From NCBI RefSeq assembly GCF_023721935.1, contig NW_026057584.1, forward strand, positions 38,139,506-38,203,505: DNA of 64,000 nt. Reading direction: 5' to 3'. The position numbers and the translations under genes are program-made. The first letter of the stretch is position 1; the number at the start of each line of letters is the position of its first letter. The DNA is from Panthera uncia. Taxonomy: Eukaryota; Chordata; Mammalia; Carnivora; Felidae. Shown here one piece after another: positions 1 through 13,116 of this stretch. Under the pieces are notes generated by a model. The model did no database searches and was not told the origin of the DNA. It saw only the letters and a list, made by a program, of their open reading frames with translations.

Positions 1-903
1 GTTTAATTGTTCAGACATATGTATAGCTTCTGGACTCAATCAGTAAATTCCTTTAGATTATATGACCCAATACTAAGATTCTGGTTAATCAAAAATTCTA
101 GTTAGTAAAGGGTTACCTATCACATGTACCATAGCATTCATCCAATTATCAAAGAATTAGAAGGAACATATATTGAATAATAAAACTATACTTATTGCAA
201 ATTAAAATTTCTGGTTCAGAGGATCCTTTTAAGACTGTAAGTGCCTTTAGGTTGGTTATTAAAAAAATTAACGATTGTGTTTAGAGATGTGCAGAAGTGT
301 TCAATTTAATAAAATGTGAACTAGAAGAGTTTAGGAGAAATAACCTCTTTTTTTTATGATTATTTTAAACTAGGTCACAGTTAAGACTTCCTTTTCACAA
401 ATTCTTGGACAGGTAAGATTCCTGGTTGATTATTGATTGCCTTGTAAATAGATACTATGAGGCACAGGTTACAAACTTTTTCTATAAAAGGGCCAGATAA
501 TGAAATATTTTAACATACCAAATATGGTCTTTTGCTGCTGCTACTGCTACAGTTGCTTCTTCCTCCCCCCACCCCCAGTCTTTTTCCTTTTCCTTCTTTC
601 TCCTGCTTTAATAAAATCCAAAAACCATTCTTCACAGATAGGTCATAGTTGGCCACCCCTGGCTTTAAGGTGATGGTTTCATTCCTAAGAATTGAGAGCT
701 GATTCTTGATTTGCAAACAAACTAATATTTTTGGCTAAATGAATGTCTTATAAAGATTTTATGTTGCTCATACTGTGCTATAAGTCATAATCCAATAAAA
801 TTTTAGGCTCTCATATAAACAAACATTTTCAAGTGACTTTTTATGTTGTGTGTGCTTAGTTTGTAAAAAATAAAAAGTAAATTATATTAAAAATAAATAT
901 GTT

Positions 904-1113
904 GGAGTGCCTGGGTGGCTCAGTCGGGTTGTGCCCAGCTCTTGATTTCAGCTCAAGTCTTGATCTCCTGGTTCGTGAGAGTGAACTTCATGTCAGGCTC
1001 TGCACTGACAGTGCACAGCCTGCTTGGGATTCTCTCCCTCATTCTCTGCTCCTCCCCGACTCACACATGTGCTCACTCTCTCAAAATAAATAATCTTTAA
1101 TAAATAAATAAAT
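904..1113 (+). mobile_element. SINEC-type (CAN-SINE) element
   Basis: The head GTGCCTGGGTGGCTCAG is followed by the tRNA-derived body and CTCTCAAAATAAATAAT with an AATAAATA tail. The copy is moderately diverged. Confidence 0.9.
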
Positions 1114-2417
1114 AGAAACATGTTGAAATATTTTAAATTCTTTTGGTGAGTATAATTCATAAGCAAATAGTGTTACAGAAATAACTTATCAAGTAACAGA
1201 GCTACTAAATTATTCAGCATCATTATAATTTGCAGAATTGTATAACCTGTTATATTTATGTATAACATAAATAATAGTATTGATTAGTCAGAAAAATTAT
1301 ATAGTGGTTTTAAAATTGACTAAAATTTTTTTGTGCCCTCTATTAATTTTACTTTATTTTTTGGTCTCTTGTGTTTTGTAATTCGGGCAGAGCAGAATTT
1401 TTAAGACTTAACTCATTCTATATTTATAAAATTTACAAACCAAAATTAAATTCAAAAATTTTTTATATGCATTATCTCATCTGATTCTCACAGCAACCTG
1501 GTGAGAGCTAGATTGTAATTATTTTTAAATTTGTGATCATTAGAAAATTGTAAGTTAATGTGTAAAATGTGCTACATTAGGAAGAGAAGATTAAATGTTG
1601 GTATAAATTGGAAAATAGCATCATGGATGATAGTTCTAAGAAATACTCTAGATTGTTAAGGGACCTTTATTAAGAAAAATTAAGGAATATAGGGGAAGAA
1701 TTGATGCTGTTGTATATTTAGTATGTCCAGAAGGCATGTTAGTGTATACAGTGATATAGGCTGAGGATACAACATACTCTCTTACCCATATCATCCCCGT
1801 GGCTCCATAATTCAGATTAGTGACCAAAAAAGTCAAGTTAGCTTGATACTTGATAGCAAAGCCTAATTATCTGTCCACCAAAGAAGAATATGCTAGTATT
1901 CTTGCTTAGGCATGGAAATTTACCTAAAAAAACAAGATATGTAGGTGTTACAGAATCAATGGTGGATGCTTTTTTTAAATGTCAAAGAATTTGTGGTAAT
2001 TAAGTCCTCAGATTACTGGAAAGATACCAGATGCTCTTTCTTCATGTTTGTTTAAAAATTTAGCTTGAGAACAGGAGAATGAATTGAAGTTGTATATATC
2101 ATTCATACATATTTTCAGTGTTGCTGATTCAAAGAAGACTGAGAAGAAGAATAAAGAGAAAGCTTGCTTGAGAGAATCTTTAGCTTCTGATTAGACAGTT
2201 TTCCATAAAATTAATTTTTTTTCCAGAAAAAGGAAAATTATTTACATACTCTTTAGTCTACTCTAATGAAAGAGAGGACAAAAAATAAACCAGAAGTTAC
2301 TTTCTCAACAGAATTATATAAATTAGTAAATCATTTTGGTGTAGGAATAAAGTCTAATGTTGCCAAATCTTTAGGTTTTAAGAGAAGCTGGAAGTCTGGA
2401 TTTTTAGATTAAAAAAA

Positions 2418-2630
2418 TTTTTAATTTTTTTAATCTTTATTTATTTTTTAACATTTATTCATTTTTGAGACTGAAAGAGACAGAGCATGAGCAGGGGAGG
2501 GGCAGAGAGAGTGGGAGACATAGAATCTGAGTCAACACAGAATCTGACGTGGGGCTTGAGCTCACGGACCGTGAGATCATGACCCAGGTTGAAGTCGGAC
2601 TCTTAACTGACTGAGCCACCCAGGTGCCCC
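2418..2630 (-). mobile_element. SINEC-type element, first of a tandem reverse pair
   Basis: It reads on the minus strand: a T-rich tail at the left, GAGAGAGACAGAG body, and GAGCCACCCAGGTGCCCC head at 2613-2630. A second reverse copy abuts it directly. Confidence 0.9.
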
Positions 2631-2835
2631 ATAATCTTTATTTATTTTTGAGAGAGAGAGAGAGACAGAGTGCAAGTGGGGGAGGAACAGAGAAAGAGAG
2701 GGAGACACAGAATCCAAAGGAGACTTCAAACTCTGAGCTGTCAGCACAGAGCCCAACATGGGGCTTGAACTCACGGAGAAATCATGACCTAGCGGAAGTC
2801 AGATGCTTAACTGACTGAGCCACCCAGGGTGCCCC
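2631..2835 (-). mobile_element. SINEC-type element, second of a tandem reverse pair
   Basis: The tail TAATCTTTATTTATTTTTGAG starts immediately after the head of the previous copy, and the element ends GCCACCCAGGGTGCCCC. The later copy probably inserted at the head of the earlier one. Confidence 0.9.
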
Positions 2836-3112
2836 TTTTTAAAAATTTTTTTAATGTTGGCCTCTAATTTGAAATGTAAAGAAATACTGTGCCAAATACT
2901 AAACCAAATGAACCATGTCTACAATTTAAATATGATCCATGAAAGCCAATTTAGGATTGTTGGATTATATTTTATATGAGCTATATCTGTGGCCCAGTAT
3001 AATACTTAATACTCAACAATGACAGTCACTACAAAGAACTGTTATATTCAGAATACTATATAAGAAGTCTTAGAAGATTTCCAAAGATAGTGAAGAGCAT
3101 TAAAGGTTAATA

Positions 3113-3352
3113 ATAACAGCTAATATTTTCTGATCCACCTATGTGTGCCAGTTACTATTCCAAATACTTCATACAGATGAACACATTTAAGCCTCAAACT
3201 CCCTGTGAGATAAGTGCTGTTTATCTCCATTTTACTAATAAAGACAGAGAAAAAGAGGGGTAAAGTAACTTGCCCAAGGACACAGCGCTAGTGAGAGGCA
3301 GAGCTATAGTCTAAACCCAGGAGTCTGACTCTAAGGCTGAATGCTGCTTAAC
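3113..3352 (-). repeat. MIR element
   Basis: The reverse orientation shows the diagnostic core: TTTACTAATAAAGACAGAG, AAGTAACTTGCCCAAGG, CACAGCGCTAGTGAG and AACCCAGGAGTCTGACTC. It is an ancient, mammal-wide SINE. Confidence 0.8.
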
Positions 3353-4540
3353 TTTCCTTCTATGCTATTGATAATTAAAGAATGCTATATATTTCCTAGC
3401 ATGTCATTAGCAGGCATTGAGTATCACTTAGTAATAGAAAAATGACCTTTTCCCCTTTGCTCAACTCCTCTCCTTCCACTCAAAGCTATAATTGTAAATT
3501 ATGAGTATAGGCAGTAAGTGGGGTTTTATTTTTGAGTCTTTCTAATCTTAACCTGGAAATCCATGAAGGAGATTCAGGGAGACCTTGAGCTTCTTGAAAT
3601 TTTACATGCCATTTTGTGTAAACATGCATTTCCATGGCTTTCATCAGATTGCCAGGAGAGTGTACATTTTTTTTTTTAATACGGTGGTTGGAGAACATGC
3701 TTTAAGGTAAATTTCTTTTAAAACTTCAACATTAAAAGGTGCTTACAGAGAATAATAAATCTTTTTTATGCTGAAAAAATAAAACTTTAACATTAAAAGA
3801 ATTTAACACTTTCTTTTTGTTGTATTTATATATTTTTATAGAAATTAGATTAGCTGATAGAATGTCTTGAGGCACTAACATAATGGTTATGAATTTAGTC
3901 TCTGAGTTAAATCCCATTCCACACAATTTCCAAAGACACTAAAGGACCTAAAAGCCTTATACAGGCATACCTCAGAAAAAGGGTCCATGGAGCATTAGTG
4001 TTATTTTGGTATATGCAAGCAAAAGATTAGGAGTGGGCAGATAAAGAGGAGAGATAGCACATCAAGCTCTTGAGAAGTTTAGCAACGAGAGGGAAGAAAA
4101 AGGCAGTAACTAGAGAGAGAAGGGGAGTAGAGTGAAGGCAAGGTGTTGTCACTGTTCTGAGGGTGAGATTTGAATTTGTTTAAATGTCAGTGGCTAAGTG
4201 AGTAAATGAATACCCTGGAATTCCCTTGCCTCATCTGTCCTTAAAACTCCAGGACTTTGAAGTTAAAGCACCTAATGATACTGAAGTGTTAAATTGTTAA
4301 TGAGATTACAGCAAAGTCACTACATTGTAAACTCCTTAGTGCTCACCCTTATATTCCCAGTGCCAAGCACATTGAGCGCAGTACATTGATGGAACACTTT
4401 CTAAATTGGGAAAGACCAAATACATTAGATTTTCATAGTCATTTATCTATGAATAATTTTTGACTTTAGTTCCATTTACATAAAAACAGCTCATCCCTCC
4501 CTTCCCCCCTTAAACAGCTCCCTATTTAAGAAATATTAAT

Positions 4541-5003
4541 AGGCTTATACTTGGAGTTGTGAGTTAAGTTCCACCACAATAATGCAAATATTATAATAAA
4601 GCAAGTCAAATGACATAAAGGTACATATAAAAGTTATGGTTACACTATACTGCAGCCCATTAAGTGTGTAATGGTATTATGTCTAAAAAAACTATGCATA
4701 CCTTAATTTTTAAATCTTTATTGCTGCTAAAAAGTGCTAACCATTATTTGAGCTTTCCATGAGTCGTCATTAATCATCATAGATCATTATAACAAGCATA
4801 ATAATGAAAAAGTTTGAGATATTGTGAGAATTATCAAAAGTGACAGACACCAAGTGAGCAAATTCTGTTGGAAAAATGGTACCAGTAAACTTCCTCAGTG
4901 TCAGTTGCCACAAACCTCCAATTTGTAAGAAAAAAAACAAAACACAAACACAATTATCTGCAAAGTACAATGAAGCAAAACAATAAAATGAGGTATGCCT
5001 ATA
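4541..5003 (-). mobile_element. Tigger-type (mariner/pogo) DNA transposon, internally deleted
   Basis: The ends are inverted repeats: left AGGCTTATACTTGGAG, right GAGGTATGCCTATA. Internal sequence such as CAATAAAGC-like repeats, ATATAAAAGTTATGGTTACAC and AAAAATGGTACCAG matches Tigger1-like non-autonomous copies as I remember them. No transposase frame remains. Confidence 0.7.
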
Positions 5004-5156
5004 ATAGCTAATATTTTTTGATAGCTTTTCATGTTTAAGTTAATATTCTAAATGCTTTACACAAATGAACATCTTTAAACCTGAAAACACCTATAAGGTA
5101 AGTACTGCTGTTGCCTCCATTTTACTGATGAGAACATTGAGTTAACAAGTAATTTG
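5003..5156 (-). repeat. MIR element fragment
   Basis: It carries TAATAGCTAATATTT, AAATGCTTTACAC and CCATTTTACTGATGAGAAC, which is the reverse MIR core and 3' end. It starts exactly where the Tigger copy stops. Confidence 0.7.
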
Positions 5157-5179
5157 CTTGTCTTTTATGTTTTTAATTG

Positions 5180-5330
5180 TGCAAGTTACTTGGGCTCCCT
5201 GTGCCTGAATTTCTTCATTTGTAAAACAGGGATAAGAATTACCTCAAAGGATTTTTGGGAGGAGAACATGAGATAATGCATATAAAATGTTTAGTATCAA
5301 ACCTGAAACATTAAATACATGCTCACCAAA
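5180..5330 (+). repeat. MIR element fragment
   Basis: The forward MIR core is recognisable: AGTTACTTGGGCTCCCTGTG, TTCTTCATTTGTAAAACAGG and GAGATAATGCATATAAAATG. Confidence 0.7.
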
Positions 5331-5612
5331 TGTACCTTGTAAGAAAACTTTGTAACATACATATGCTGCTTAATTATATATATTTTTTGTTACACCTTTA
5401 TGAAAAAATCTGATAACATGTTTCTAGCATGCTGTATATTCTTAACATTTATTTTACTTAAGAGTTTTGGTATCCATTACTGGAAGTATACCTCTGTGGC
5501 AATGTCAGGAAAGATAAAAAGTGAAGAAAGACATTTTTATTTCATGTGAAAGTACATTTATTTCATTAACACGAATATTCAAAAGTTGCCTTTTGATTTG
5601 CCTGTTTTCTAG

Positions 5613-5706
5613 GTAGTTAGATTTCATGGTGGAGCTCTTCCTGCTTATGTTACATCTAGTATCCTTCTTGCTTATGGAGGACAGTTATACTCTCTTTTCT
5701 CAACAG
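5613..5706 (+). CDS. PGAP1: PGAP1 coding exon 1 of 8 in window
   Basis: The exon is preceded by a TTTTCTAG acceptor and followed by GTAAGA. It starts in phase 0 and leaves one base (G) of a split Gly codon. It encodes VVRFHGGALPAYVTSS and on to FST. It is the most upstream PGAP1 exon in the window. Confidence 0.95.
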
Positions 5707-8700
5707 GTAAGAATGTTTCTATTCCTCCTCTCTCCCTTTCTTCTTTAGTGCTTCATTTCTACTTAATTTATCTGTCATGTGGTTAAGGAATACCTCAATT
5801 TCTTGAAAATTTATGACCTATCTCTTAAGTTTACAAGGGTTTGAGATCCTCTAGTTTTAGGAAATACCCAAGAAGATTCCTTACTGGGCTTTTCCAGTAA
5901 GGAAAAGATACTTTTGTGTCTGAAGTTTTTTCCTCTCTTCTGAGGATGTCTTAACAGGTGGAGTCTCACTGATGGGGATTTTGTTCTTCATTCCATTCCT
6001 GGTGCCTAACATAGTGTCAAGCACATAATAGGCATTCAGCATATTATTTGGGCTGTTATCAGCTGTATCAGTTAGGTTCTGGCACACTGAATGGAATAAT
6101 TGAGAGTTAATCTTAATAAAGGGACTATTTGAAAGGTATGTGATGGGTTAGGGGAAACCAACAAGAAATGATAATGCCAGATTAGCAGCAGATCCATCTG
6201 ATACTCCTCAGGACTAGGGCAAGAGAGGGAGCAAGCCTAGAGAGAGCTATACGAGAGGGCAGCATTACTGCAGCTCCAGCCACTGTCAGCAGGGAGAAAG
6301 ATGGGGAAGTAAATACACTAACCTTATTTCCTCTTATCTTCCAGTGCCTATCATTCACTGAACCGAAGTCAGCCTCCCAGAATTCAGAGCAAAGTAAAGG
6401 GTGGCGATGGAATGGATCTGGAGAGGCAAATACAGAATAGACACTACATTGCACAAAACCTTCCCTAGTCTGTTGCAATTAGAATAGTTTCCCAGGAGCC
6501 TACTTTGTAAGGCCCTCACACACTTGTTGGGCTTGGATAGTAAGAGATAGGAAGAGAGTAGGACCAAAATACGTAAAAGCTGTCCAGAAATAACCTTTAC
6601 CATTTCCATCTTGCCAAATCCTTCTCCAGCTACTCATTCCCTTTCAGCAACTTACAATTTCAAGTCTACCTTTAGTATTCATTTTAACCTTCATACACTG
6701 TTGTTGGGAATGTAAAATGGTATAGGTGCTTTGGAGAGTAGTCTGGCAGTTACAGTATGACTCAGGAACTGTACTCCTAGTTACACGAAAAATATAAACA
6801 TACACCCATACTAAACTTGTACATACATGTTCACAGGAGCACTGTTAATAATATCCAAAAAGTGGAAACAACCCAAATATCTATCAGCTGATAAATGGCT
6901 AAATAAAATGTGCTGATAGGTGCTACAACATGGATGAATCTTGGAAACATGCCAAGTGAAATCCCATCATAAAGGACCACATATTACATGGTTTCATTTA
7001 TATGAAATGTTCCGAATAGGCCAGTCTATAAAGACAGAAAAGATATTAGTTGTTGCCTGGGAATAAGGAGACATTGGAGGTGACAGTTAAGGGAACAAAG
7101 TTTGTTTTGGGAGTAATGAAAATATTCTAAGACTGATTGTGGTGAGGAAGGCATATCTGTGAATGCTTAAAACCACTGAATTGCATATATTTTGAATGAA
7201 TTGTGTAGTATAAGAATCATATCTCTATAGAGTTGTTTTTTTTAAATCACCTTTGGAGCTTTGTGAAAATACAAATGGTGAAACCCCAGCTTTGGCTTCC
7301 TGAAGCTGTTTAACAAGTGATTGTGTCCTCTTGTATGAGATCTGTTGAATTACAGTGATTTTTAATCTTTTGAAGATAGTGTCTTTGATAGTAATGACCC
7401 TTGCTTTGTAACAAGAAATATATTGCTCTTACAGGTAATGCAGTCAGTGTATGATAAGTCTATACTTAATCACTATGAATTCTTTACTACATATAATTTT
7501 TTTTTTTAATCACCAGGTCATTGCTTAGAATATGCTACTATGTTGGATAAACAAGCCAAGCCATATAAAGTTGATCCTTTTGTACTTATGATTAAGTTTC
7601 TGTTGGGGTAAGTTTTATTATCTGTGAAAATGATTTTAATTGTTTTATATGTATAAAACATGTTTGGCCCCATAACATAATATAAATTTTCATAAAAATA
7701 TGTTTTATTAAATGAGGTTTTTCTCTTAGGCAGAGGCCTAATTGGTATATCAACATTTACTTTAATACTATAACCAATTCAAAGGTTTTAAAATTATATA
7801 TATATATATAATCACTTGTAGAAACTTAGTCTGTAAATATACCAGACTTTTAACATTTGCAAATGGATGTACATGGTCCATGATCTCTGAGTATCCCAGA
7901 TTCATGAACACAAACCATTATAGAGTATTGATGAAATGATGTCTCGGATCACTTTTTCTTCCCATACAAGTATATTTTGGATCTCTCTACCACACATAAC
8001 ATTCCTTTTTTAATTTATTCACATTTTGTGGGTTTTTTGGTTAAGAACCAATATACTTAGATCTCTTTTCTTCTGTCATGACAATTGTTGGTTTTCTAAC
8101 CTAAAAAAAAGATCACTTGTTACTTCATTACAATGATCAATAGAGAGCAGTGGAGTTATATTGAGACTCAGGATTCAGATCCTTGAAGATCAGTAGACTT
8201 ACTTGGAAGATAAATGACTTTTTCTCTACAAGGAATTGAAATGTGTTTTTCAGTATAATTATGAATTGAGTATCATTGAACTTTGGGGACTGTAGTAAAT
8301 GGTCAAACACCTCAGATATTAAATATTTGAAAGTTGTTGATTTTTTTTTTTTTTGCTTTTATTGTATGTTTTCTTCTATCCACAGATATAAATGGTTTAA
8401 GGAATTATGGGATGTGTTATTGTTGCCAGAATTAGATGCCATCGTTTTAACTAGTCAGAGTATGTGTTTCCCCCTTGTATCCTTGGTTCTCTTTCTGTTT
8501 GGAACATGTACTGCCTACTGGGGTGGTCTACTTTCTTCTACATCTGTGAGACTCCTTTCTTCATTGTGGCTAGCTTTGAAAAGGTAAAGAATGACCAAAA
8601 GCTTTCTCATTGCTCTTAAGGAAAAAATTATATTTTGATAAGGATCTTCAATATTAATTTGCTTTCACTAAACTGTAATTTCTAAGGAAAGATGTATGAC

Positions 8701-11700
8701 TAGAAAAACATGGATTAATGTTCAAAGCTATATCTAAATAAAACTTTTGTTAAAAATATATTATCGCAAGATAAATGCTATATTTGAGTTAGACCTTAAT
8801 GCCAAGAGTTAATCAAAAAAGTTTGACAGAGGGATGTTGTGCTGGCTCAATTGGTAGAGTGTGTAACTCTTCAGCTTGGGGTCACGAGTTAGAGCCACAT
8901 ATTGTGGGTTGACATTACTTAAAAAAAATATTGACAGATTACAGAAGTAGTTTTAATGTTTATGGCTGTAAATCTTTCCAAGGAAGAAGTGTTTCTCTGG
9001 CAGTGCTTTTATATGCTAACTTTCAGTCAAACCTGGGGGCAATAGATTCCAGTCAAGATACTTAAGATCAGATTAGGTGAAATGCATAAAAATTCCAAAA
9101 ACATTGCCTAGAGTTTTATTACAGGCCCATAGACAAAGTTTGAAGTTACTGGTAGGCTTTTCTGATAAACCACTGACCTAGTTTCCATTGCCACTGCTCC
9201 TCACCAGACATATTATATGATTTACTGTCACAGAGGGGATTATGGTCTGCCTTCTTCCTTCACCCTTCTGAGATGCTTCAGACACTACTAGCATCACATT
9301 GTCTGAGTGATCTCAAGACTTTAAGAAATAGAAAACTGTTTTTCCTCTTAATCAAGATCAGAAATACATGGCAGAGAGCCTATTATTAATGATTATTTGT
9401 AGCAACGTTTTTTTCTTAGTATCAGCCATAGTGTATCTAAGTGAAAGAGGAGCTATCACAGTGTATTACAGAATTTACAATCAAATGTGTGTCATCCCTT
9501 GCCTTTATGAAAAAACATTTTACTGCTTACCTTATGGTACTTGCATATTAATAAGCAGGAGAGCCTGGCAGAGTACTGAATTGTTTTCTTCTTATATGTG
9601 ACCATGTAGGTAACTGTTAATATACTTGTAAAAGCTTTATTCTTATTTTTTTCCAGGCCCCCTGAACTTCCTAAAGATATCAAGATGATATCACTAGACT
9701 TGCCCTTTTTGACCATTGTTTTGATCATAGTTAGTTGGACAACTTGTGGAGCATTTGCCATACTTCTTACTTATCTTTATTATGTGTTTAAGGTATGTCA
9801 TATCACTGAAGTCACAATGGCTGGGCTTTGGGTCAGGCAGGCATAGAATTTCCTTTGGTGTTGTTAACAAAAATTTTAATTACAGCTGTAGTAACCTTCT
9901 ATTCTCTAACAGGCTTAAGTGTAAAAGGCTTTTTTAAACATCTTAGTTATTTAAAATACGTAGTTCACTGTAAAGCTGAAATTATTAATCTGAGTTTGGT
10001 TAGTGTATTTTAAAAAAAGGGGAAGAAGATGTAACCTGTTTCACATTGCTTCTTGCTCTTACAAGTAATGTTAGCTTTTTAAAAAATATTTTACTAGAGC
10101 AGTTTTTATTCACACCTCTTTAAACACGGGTAGTAAACAAAAAATTATGTCAGTGGGATCAAGCTTTCAAATGTACTGAGATAATGTAGAATGTTAACAG
10201 ATGTTGCTGGAGAATCAGAAGGCAAGGATAAAATAGTCTGATAATTTTACTGGGAAACCAAAAAACACTTCCAAGAAGGCTGACAGCTTTGCAGGAAAAT
10301 CTAGGTTATACAACTGCATACTCTCCACATGAGGCTTATGTAGAGACGGTTGATAACAGAATGGATCATCTTTTTTTTCCTTTTTTAAACAAAGTTGACT
10401 TATGTCTGTTTTTAACACTAATACAATTTATTTTCAGTTTTCCAAAGGAATTTTGTCTATCAGAAAAATCTGTTTACTGCTTTGATTTATAAATATGATA
10501 TTTTTAGCTTTTCAAATTGGATGTTGCAAATAATTGATCCAGTAAGCAAAATTTTCTCAAATACTTAGCTTAAGCAAACATAGCAAATTAAAAGATTTTC
10601 TCAGGTTCTTATAAACATTTCACCAAGTTCAGATTTTCAGTGATGTGGAATGTGTGAAACATGTTAAATTCCTTATGCTATAATGAAGATAATCAAATAT
10701 TTTACTCACAGGACATGAAGCTTCTAGAGCAAAGCATTATTCAAATATAGTCTCACAGAATATAGGAGGTATAACAATATATCCTGGCCCTATCATACTC
10801 TGAAAGTTTGTTCTTATTTTTTTTTCTCTTTTTTAATTCATGATAGCAAGTATGTGTAGTTATTATTTACCTTTTCTGAAAGACTGTTTGTAAATGTTTA
10901 AGTGTGTTTTTAGTTTTCTAGATTTCTTTAAATTTCAGATTATAATACTTCTCAATTGTAATAAAAATGGTTGTTTTTTGTTTCAAAATAAAAGTGAAAT
11001 TAAACAGTTTTTTCTTTTTCTTAGATTGTTAATCTGCAAGCCAGCCTAGCAACTTTTAAAAATAGCCAGACTGTGGTAAGTTTTATTTTCAAAGCTCTAC
11101 ATCACTTTAATATAAAAGAACATGAGGGAATAAAAAAATTGTTTTGTGTTTTTTTTTTTAAGTTAGGATTTTACAGTGTTTAAAAAAAGATGTCATGAAT
11201 TTAAATAATTTTAAGATAAGTGAACCTAGAAATTAGATTGTCTAATTTTAAATTGATCTTTGTCAGTAAATGTCATTTTTATTGTTACAAATTATCTTTT
11301 AAATTTTAAGTAATTACTTAGAAGATACATTCTCAGCAGTGGAAATAGCAAGTCAAAGGAACAAAAGTTTTATAATGATAACCACTTTAGATTACTTTTG
11401 AGCAAGGTAGTTTATACTTTGAGCAAAGTATTTTATATCAGTTTGGTAATAGATGTGTTTATTTAGCTGTTAAATAATGGAGTGATTCTAAGTAAAATAA
11501 TAAACTTAAATTTTATGCAATACCTTAGTATTTTTACTTTATTGCTTTGTAGAATCTCAAACACTCTAGAAGAAATGAAAAAAAATCAAATCACCATAAA
11601 GACTCTACAGTACACTATCTTCATTTATCTGCCAATGATGCTGAAGATAGTCTTCGTATGCACAATACTGTGATTAACTTATTAACATGGATTGTATTAC

Positions 11701-13071
11701 TCAGCATGCCATCTTTAATTTACTGGTTAAAGAATCTCAGGTGCGTTTTATTTATATAATTATAATTTATGTGGTTAAAACAATAAATGTCTGTAAGTAG
11801 AGACTTGCCAGATTCCTAACGATCCATCAAACGTCCTCAAGAACAGGAAGCTATATATCACCTGAAATTTATTTTCAATACAATCACATTTTTTTCCCTT
11901 ACTGTGAGAATATAAACTTCCTCAAAATCTGCCCAAAAGAGGGAATTGTGTTTTATTTATTTTACCTTTAACCTTCTGTGAGTCTAGACATATGTGAAAA
12001 TATGTGCTTTGCTTTGCTGACCCAAGGTATTCATAATGCTAGTGCTTTAAGTATTTTTCAATTCATGATCAGTTTTATGTTTCCTTAAATTGGGGAAGAA
12101 GAAAATGCTTACATTTAAAAATATTGGAAATAATGAAAAAAAGTGTACTTTTCTAATGAGCACCAAACATTAAACTAAAATAAATGACCATCGTTTGCCT
12201 TGCCACATGGTAACTATTCTAGGTTAAATCAGAGTCTGAGATGCCTTCTAAGATTGTTTCTAGAATATTTAGTTATAATTTGTTTTTGAAAAATAGGCCA
12301 CATCATCCAATAATTGAACTTCTACTCAATATAGTTTTTAGAAACAATATAAACATTTCAAATTATCTAAATACTGAAAGTATATTTTTTGAAAAGTCAA
12401 AGTTTGATAAATCAACAGGTTACCAGATGTTAATATTCTTCCTTTGTCCCTAATTTTAGTCAAGATCCAGAGTTTTTTGTTCAAAGGTTTGGGGAGAAAA
12501 TTATTTGAGGAGCATAAATTTATGATTCTAAAAGGCTATAGATGTCTCACTGTCAGTAAATGCCAGAAATGAGAATTTAGATTTAAAAGAAAATAAGAGA
12601 CAATTTATATAAATCTTCATTTTTTTCATCTTTTTTATAAACTAGAGCAGCCTTAATATATTTTGAATAACTTGTTTTATAAAAACATTATTTCTGTATG
12701 ACCTTTCAGATATACATGTACCTATTATTAAATTTTTTTAAGTTCATTTATTTTGAGAGAGATGGAGTGAGTGAGCAGGGGAGGGGCAGAGAGAGAGGGA
12801 GAGAGAGATCCCAAGCAGGCTTCACACTGTCAGTGCAGAGCCCAGAGTGGGGCTCAAACTTAGGAACTGCGAGATCATGATCTGACTGAAACCAAGTCAA
12901 CGCTCAACCTACTGAATCACCCAGGTGCCCCTATACCTATTATTAAAAAAGTGCTGAGGTGCGTGGGTGGCTCAGTCGGTTGATTTCAGCTCAGGTCATG
13001 ATCTCACTGCTCGTGGGATCAAGCCCTGTATTGGGCTCCATGCTGCCAGTGTAGAGCCTGCTTGGGACGGA

Positions 13072-13116
<45 letters not shown>

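Larger units (their letters stand above)
1..5612 (+). other. PGAP1: PGAP1 intron (5' portion of window)
   Basis: This is intronic sequence before the first visible exon. It holds one full SINE, a pair of tandem reverse SINEs, three MIR pieces and a Tigger-type fossil, each listed separately. The rest (for example 1-900, 1120-2400 and 3360-4540) is AT-rich with no gene or motif I can support. A 14-base Tigger-like terminus (CAGGCATACCTCAG, 3965) stands alone. Confidence 0.6.

Noticed and set aside
3965..3978. Left end of one large Tigger element reaching to 5003
   Set aside because: CAGGCATACCTCAG is Tigger-like, but 4000-4540 is not, and a separate left terminus is present at 4541.
8276..8587. 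103-residue ORF including an ATG upstream of the PGAP1 exon
   Set aside because: The exon begins at 8386 after CCACAG; the upstream part is intron.
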